Shown here piece after piece: positions 38,833 to 43,255 of a stretch of 43,255 nt of DNA (position 1 is the first letter of the stretch; every line of letters begins with the position of its first letter). Position numbers and translations under genes: made by a program. The DNA lies in the NCBI GenBank assembly GCA_937863465.1, contig CALMFG010000188.1, positions 1 through 43,255 of the forward strand, read 5' to 3'. The notes under the pieces are model-generated. The model saw nothing but the letters and a program-made list of their open reading frames with translations, had not been told where the DNA came from and made no database searches. The DNA is from an uncultured Clostridia bacterium. GTDB taxonomy: Bacteria > Bacillota > Clostridia > Christensenellales > CALMFG01.

Positions 38833-39419
38833 ATGCGTTATACTGGGTGGCAAAACATATTGCGGCGGTGCTCAACCGATGCGTTTTCTTCTTACGCGTG
38901 AAGGGCAGAGAAAACACAGACAACAAGGGACGCGTGATGATTATTTCCAATCACGTTTCATGGTTTGACCCTGTCATGCTGGGCGGATTATTTAAACGCA
39001 AGATTCACTATATCGCCAAAGCCGAATTATTCAAAAGCAAGGTGTCGGCTTACCTGTTGTCCCGACTGGGCGCTTTTCCGGTGGCCAGAGGGCAGGGGGA
39101 TTACGGCGCGATTAAGAAGTCTTTCGAGATTTTGAAAGAAGACAAGTGCCTCGGTATTTTCCCCGAAGGCACGCGATACGAAAAAGGCGAGATGGGCGAG
39201 TTCCAGCGCGGTGCGGCGGCGATTGCATTGCAGATGGATGCCAAGATTATACCGGTCTATTTCATGGGTGAGTTTAAAGCCTTCCGTCAGATCAAGGTCA
39301 TCATCGGCAAAGCGTTTTCTTTAAAGGATATGCTGAACCCCAAGGACAAGACCGCGGTGGATGAAGGCACACGGATTTTAAAAGATACACTGCTCCGGCT
39401 GAAACAGGAGCTGGGCTGA
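38829..39419 (+). CDS. plsC: 1-acyl-sn-glycerol-3-phosphate acyltransferase
   Basis: ISNHVSWFDPVMLGG (HX4D) and GIFPEGTRYEKGEM motifs. Confidence 0.93.
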   Translation: MNALYWVAKHIAAVLNRCVFFLRVKGRENTDNKGRVMIISNHVSWFDPVMLGGLFKRKIHYIAKAELFKSKVSAYLLSRLGAFPVARGQGDYGAIKKSFEILKEDKCLGIFPEGTRYEKGEMGEFQRGAAAIALQMDAKIIPVYFMGEFKAFRQIKVIIGKAFSLKDMLNPKDKTAVDEGTRILKDTLLRLKQELG

Positions 39420-39432
39420 CAGGGAGAAAAAA

Positions 39433-39501
39433 TTGCAGGTTATTGTAGCCAAACAGGCGGGCTTCTGCTTCGGCGTCAGATCCACGAAGACCGCCGCGTA
39501 A
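39433..39501 (+). pseudogene. ispH: IspH N-terminal fragment, out of frame with the rest of ispH
   Basis: TTG CAG GTT...= LQVIVAKQAGFCFGV, then RSTKTAA and TAA at 39499-39501; Cys-bearing GFCFGV is the IspH N-terminal motif. Confidence 0.8.
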
Positions 39502-39524
39502 TCTGCCTCCGCGTCAAGCGCGCC

Positions 39525-41612
39525 GTGGATGCCGTATATAAGAATATTGAGGCGTATAAGCATGTCTACACCTTTGGCCCGCTGATTCATAATCAGGCGG
39601 TTGTCCAGCGGCTGATGGAAGCTGGTGCGCCGTACGTGGACAGCTTGGACGAAATCACCGAGACCGAGAATGTGGCGGTCATCATCCGTTCGCACGGCGT
39701 AGCGCCTGAGGTACTCGCGTCCATCAAAGCCCGGGGCTTTGACATTATCGACGCCACCTGCCCCTTTGTGACGCGCATCCAGCGCAAAGCGCAGGACGCC
39801 AGCGCTGCCGATCGGTATGTCATCATCGTCGGGAAAGCCGACCATCCTGAAGTGGTGGGGATTTCGGGCTGGGCAAACGGACAGGCCTTTGTGGTGGACA
39901 GCGTAGCGGGTGTACGCGAATTGCCCGCGCTTAAAAATCCGCTGGTGGTGGCGCAGACCACCATCGAATCGACGATGTGGGAACAGGTGACCGAAGAGAT
40001 TATGCAACATTTCCCCGATGCCGAACTGTTCATGAGCATTTGTGAGACCACATGCCAACGGCAGACCGAAGCCGAGGAACTGGCGAAAAAGGCCGACCAT
40101 ATTCTGGTGGTCGGCGGAAAAAAAAGTTCCAACACGCAAAAACTCTACAATATTTGTTCAAAATACTGTAAAAGCGTACAGTTAATTGAGGATTCTAACG
40201 AACTATCTCTTGAAAAAATAAAACTTGATGATATAATAGGAGTTGTCGCCGGTGCTTCAACACCCGACTGGATGATTATGGAGGTAAAGAAAAGGATGAG
40301 TGAAGTGGAAAAGACGCCAATCGCGGCCGAGGAAGCGGTTGCGGGCGCTGAGGAGAGCGTCGTAGGCGTTGAGCAGACGGACGAGGTTTCTGCGGCTGAA
40401 AAGGAAGTGAAAACGAGCCAGGTAGAAACAAAATCCGCCGTGACAGACGAGGAAGACTTTCTTGCACAACTGAATGAAACATTCAAAACGATTAGAAAAG
40501 GGCAGATGATTACCGGTACCGTGGTACAGGTGACGGATGACGATGTTTCATTGAACATCGCGTACAAATCCGATGGTCTGATTTCCCGGAGCGAACTGCC
40601 GATTGAATCCGGCCAATCCGCCAAAGATGTCTATCATGTGGGCGATGAGCTGGAAGCTCAGGTCTTAAGCATGAATGACGGCGAAGGCAGAGTGAAACTC
40701 AGCCTGAAACGCATGCAGGACAAGGTCAAATGGCAGGAATTCTTGGATACGCACGAAGAAGATAAAGTGTATGACGCCAAGATTTTAAAAGCGGTTAAAG
40801 GCGGCGTAATTGCCAAAGTGAACGGCTATGAAGCCTTTATTCCGGTGTCTCATTTATCCTTAAAATATATTGAAGATGTGAAAGATTTCGTCGGAAAAGA
40901 TGTTAAAGTCAACATCATTGACGTCAATAAAGAAAAAAGAAGACTGGTTGCGTCTTTAAAGAATTTATTGTTAAAAGATGCGAAAGCGAAAAAGCTGGAG
41001 ATGATTGAGACCTTCGACAAGGGACAGAAGATCGTCGGTAAAGTTAAAAAACTGACCGATTTTGGTGCCTTTGTGGACGTTGGCGGCGTGGACGGATTAC
41101 TGCACGTGGCGGACATCTCCTGGAATAAAGTGAAACATCCTTCGGACGTTTTGGAAGAAGGACAGGAAATTGAAGTGCTGGTGCTGAACACAGACCCCAA
41201 AAAGAAACGCATCTCTTTGGGATTAAAGCAGCTGCAGTCCAAGCCCTGGGATGCGGCGGCCGAGAAGTATCTGGTCGGTTCCACCATTAAAGGCAAGGTG
41301 GTTCGCATCACCGACTTCGGCGCATTCATCACTCTGGAACCGGGCATTGACGGCCTTGTTCATATCTCTCAGGTTTCCAATCGCCGCGTTGAACGCGTTG
41401 AGGAAGTCCTGAAACTCGGTCAGGAGATCGAGGCAAAAGTGATGGAAGTCAAGCCGACCGAGCGTAAGATTTCCCTTTCGATCCGGGAACTCATGGAACC
41501 CGAAGTGAAGGAAGAGAAGCCCAAACGCGAAAAGGTTGAACGTGTGGTCATCCCGCCCGTTCAGGAAGCCACCGTCACCTTGGCGGATTTCTTCCCCAAG
41601 GAAGACGAATAA
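39525..41612 (+). CDS. ispH-rpsA: 4-hydroxy-3-methylbut-2-enyl diphosphate reductase (N-terminally interrupted) fused to ribosomal protein S1 (4 S1 domains)
   Basis: IspH: GPLIHNQAVVQRL, IRSHGV, DATCPFV, VGKADHPEV, VVGGKKSSNTQKL, AGASTP. S1: four repeats such as KKLTDFGAFVDVGGVDGLLHVADISW. Confidence 0.93.
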   Translation: MDAVYKNIEAYKHVYTFGPLIHNQAVVQRLMEAGAPYVDSLDEITETENVAVIIRSHGVAPEVLASIKARGFDIIDATCPFVTRIQRKAQDASAADRYVIIVGKADHPEVVGISGWANGQAFVVDSVAGVRELPALKNPLVVAQTTIESTMWEQVTEEIMQHFPDAELFMSICETTCQRQTEAEELAKKADHILVVGGKKSSNTQKLYNICSKYCKSVQLIEDSNELSLEKIKLDDIIGVVAGASTPDWMIMEVKKRMSEVEKTPIAAEEAVAGAEESVVGVEQTDEVSAAEKEVKTSQVETKSAVTDEEDFLAQLNETFKTIRKGQMITGTVVQVTDDDVSLNIAYKSDGLISRSELPIESGQSAKDVYHVGDELEAQVLSMNDGEGRVKLSLKRMQDKVKWQEFLDTHEEDKVYDAKILKAVKGGVIAKVNGYEAFIPVSHLSLKYIEDVKDFVGKDVKVNIIDVNKEKRRLVASLKNLLLKDAKAKKLEMIETFDKGQKIVGKVKKLTDFGAFVDVGGVDGLLHVADISWNKVKHPSDVLEEGQEIEVLVLNTDPKKKRISLGLKQLQSKPWDAAAEKYLVGSTIKGKVVRITDFGAFITLEPGIDGLVHISQVSNRRVERVEEVLKLGQEIEAKVMEVKPTERKISLSIRELMEPEVKEEKPKREKVERVVIPPVQEATVTLADFFPKEDE
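40210..40237 (+). promoter_or_regulatory. Predicted internal sigma-A promoter upstream of the S1 module
   Basis: TTGAAA-N16-TATAAT inside ispH, followed by GGAGG (40280-40284) and in-frame ATG 40296. Confidence 0.6.
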
Positions 41613-41678
41613 AACTGTTATTTTGACCGGGGCGGCCCTTGGCTGTTCTGGCAGAATATATTAAGACCCCCTTTACTT

Positions 41679-41709
41679 TAGCCGTGTTGTTTTACACGGC
41701 TCTTTTTTT
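41679..41709 (+). terminator. Rho-independent terminator after rpsA
   Basis: GCCGTGT-TGTTTT-ACACGGC followed by TCTTTTTTT. Confidence 0.9.
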
Positions 41710-41744
41710 AAGCAAAATCAGGGTTTGCGAATGAGGTTGTTAAT

Positions 41745-43255
41745 TTGCTGAAAGCGCTGTTCAAAAACAGAATCACCGATTTTAGGCCATGGGTTTTTAT
41801 CGCGCTCTATATGACGCTGGGCATTCTATCTGGCTATTATTCCGAGCAGAGCATGGTTTACGTCTATGTTTTTGGCGGCGTCGCGGCATTACTCGCTCTG
41901 CTGGACGGCATTAAAAACAAAGACGTCGCGTTTTTGGTGTTGTACTTCATCAGCTTTGCAGGCGGGATGATTCTGATGAACCTCACGCTGGACAGTGAGC
42001 CGCTGCCGTACGGCGAAACCAAAGTGACCGGACGCGTGACCAACGCCGTGCATTATGATACCAGGTCCTATTATATTCTGGATGAATGGACATTTGAGTA
42101 TAACGGAGAAACGGTCTCGCCTTACAAGGAATTACGGATTGCAACAGAGGCCAGAGATTTGGAGCCCGGCGATAGGATCGCTTTTTCGGCGACGCTGACT
42201 CTGCCCGATGTTCGGCGTAATATCGGCGGATTTGACGAACGGATATATTTGCTTGGCAAGGGCGTGGGGTATACAGCCAAGGGCACAGTGGAAGATATTA
42301 CTTTTATCGACCATACAACTACCGTTCAAAGTCTGCTCTCCGAGGTCAGCACGTATTTTAAGCGCACCATCGAAGCGATATTCCCCGACAGCACGGCGGG
42401 TATCGCCAAGGGCTTGGTGCTCGGCGATAAATCCGACATATCCGAAGCAGATTACGCCATATTTCAGCGCGGCGGCACGGCGAGTATTCTGGCGGTTTCT
42501 GGCCTGCATTTTGGTGTGCTTTCGCTTTTTGTCTTTTGGCTGATGAGTATTCTGGGAGTGGGGCGAAAACCCGCCCATGTCATCACGGCGGTGTTTATGC
42601 TGGCCTATGCCGGAATCGTTGGATTCACCATTTCGGCCACACGTGCGCTCATCATGGGCCTGGCTGTGGTTTTTGCCAGCCTGCTTGGAAAGAAAAAGGA
42701 CACACTCTCATATTTAGCCGCCGCTTATGTCATTTCTCTGACTATTTTGCCCGCTTCGCTGTTCTCGGCGGGCTTTATGTTGTCCTTCGGCGCGGTGTTC
42801 GCCCTGTTGGCGCTGACGCCGATTCTTGAAAAACCGCTGAAAAAGATACCCCGGCGCGTTTCGGGCCTGGTCACCGCACCCGTCGCCGCTACCATCGGCA
42901 CAGCCCCCTTCATCGTCAATTTTTTTTACTATTTTTCAGTCGTGGGTATCCTCGCCAACATCGTGGTCATCCCCATCGGCTCGCTGGCCGTGGTGACCAC
43001 GTTTATCGCGGCGATTCTGGGCAGAATTCTGGGTGTGCCGTTTGCGTGGGCTTCGGACAAGCTCATATGGCTGATGCAGACCATCACGGGCAAGCTGACC
43101 GCACTGCCGTTTGCGACGGTGGATATTCCGGCTTTGCCCGCCGGCTTCATCATCCTCTGGTTTGCCGCCATTTTTGTCGTCTCCGGCTATTGCCTGTTTA
43201 AACCCTGGCTGAAGCGAACGGCGGCAGCGATACTGGTCGTCGGCATGGCGGCCAT
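41745..43255 (+). CDS. comEC: ComEC/Rec2-family competence protein, N-terminal part (truncated by window end)
   Basis: Manual translation from TTG 41745 stays open to the window edge (absent from the ORF track because no stop is reached): KGLVLGDKSDISEADYAIFQRGGTASILAVSGLHFGVLSLF. Confidence 0.88.
   Translation, partial: MLKALFKNRITDFRPWVFIALYMTLGILSGYYSEQSMVYVYVFGGVAALLALLDGIKNKDVAFLVLYFISFAGGMILMNLTLDSEPLPYGETKVTGRVTNAVHYDTRSYYILDEWTFEYNGETVSPYKELRIATEARDLEPGDRIAFSATLTLPDVRRNIGGFDERIYLLGKGVGYTAKGTVEDITFIDHTTTVQSLLSEVSTYFKRTIEAIFPDSTAGIAKGLVLGDKSDISEADYAIFQRGGTASILAVSGLHFGVLSLFVFWLMSILGVGRKPAHVITAVFMLAYAGIVGFTISATRALIMGLAVVFASLLGKKKDTLSYLAAAYVISLTILPASLFSAGFMLSFGAVFALLALTPILEKPLKKIPRRVSGLVTAPVAATIGTAPFIVNFFYYFSVVGILANIVVIPIGSLAVVTTFIAAILGRILGVPFAWASDKLIWLMQTITGKLTALPFATVDIPALPAGFIILWFAAIFVVSGYCLFKPWLKRTAAAILVVGMAA

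Overview
The window is a dense chromosomal region, apparently from an uncultured Clostridia-like Firmicute, and almost entirely coding on the + strand. In order it contains: an arginine operon (argC end, argB, argD, argF, coupled GNAT); an MBOAT plus two tandem SGNH-like genes; a HAD hydrolase on the minus strand; YhhN, YitT, MATE, flavodoxin and nitroreductase genes; dus and ftsY; an F-type ATP synthase operon; a CobU-like/ACT/alr/fau/rsmD/coaD/polC run; secDF, recJ, an RSH gene, dtd and an MBL hydrolase; cmk, plsC and a Clostridia-type ispH-rpsA fusion; and a truncated comEC. I saw no CRISPR array, transposon, rRNA or tRNA. The most unusual feature is the ATP synthase operon. There is no standalone atpH (delta). 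The C-terminal domain of delta appears fused to the N-terminus of alpha, and the delta N-terminal domain is missing. With three alpha per F1, this would give three delta C-terminal domains per complex. The a and c subunits also depart from canonical ion-path residues. The second notable locus is ispH-rpsA. The IspH N-terminus, including its first Cys ligand, is separated from the rest by a 38-nt frame-breaking insertion bounded by GCGTCA repeats. Ribosomal protein S1 downstream has a near-consensus internal promoter and its own GGAGG/ATG. All calls come from reading the sequence and the supplied ORF translations. No database search was run.
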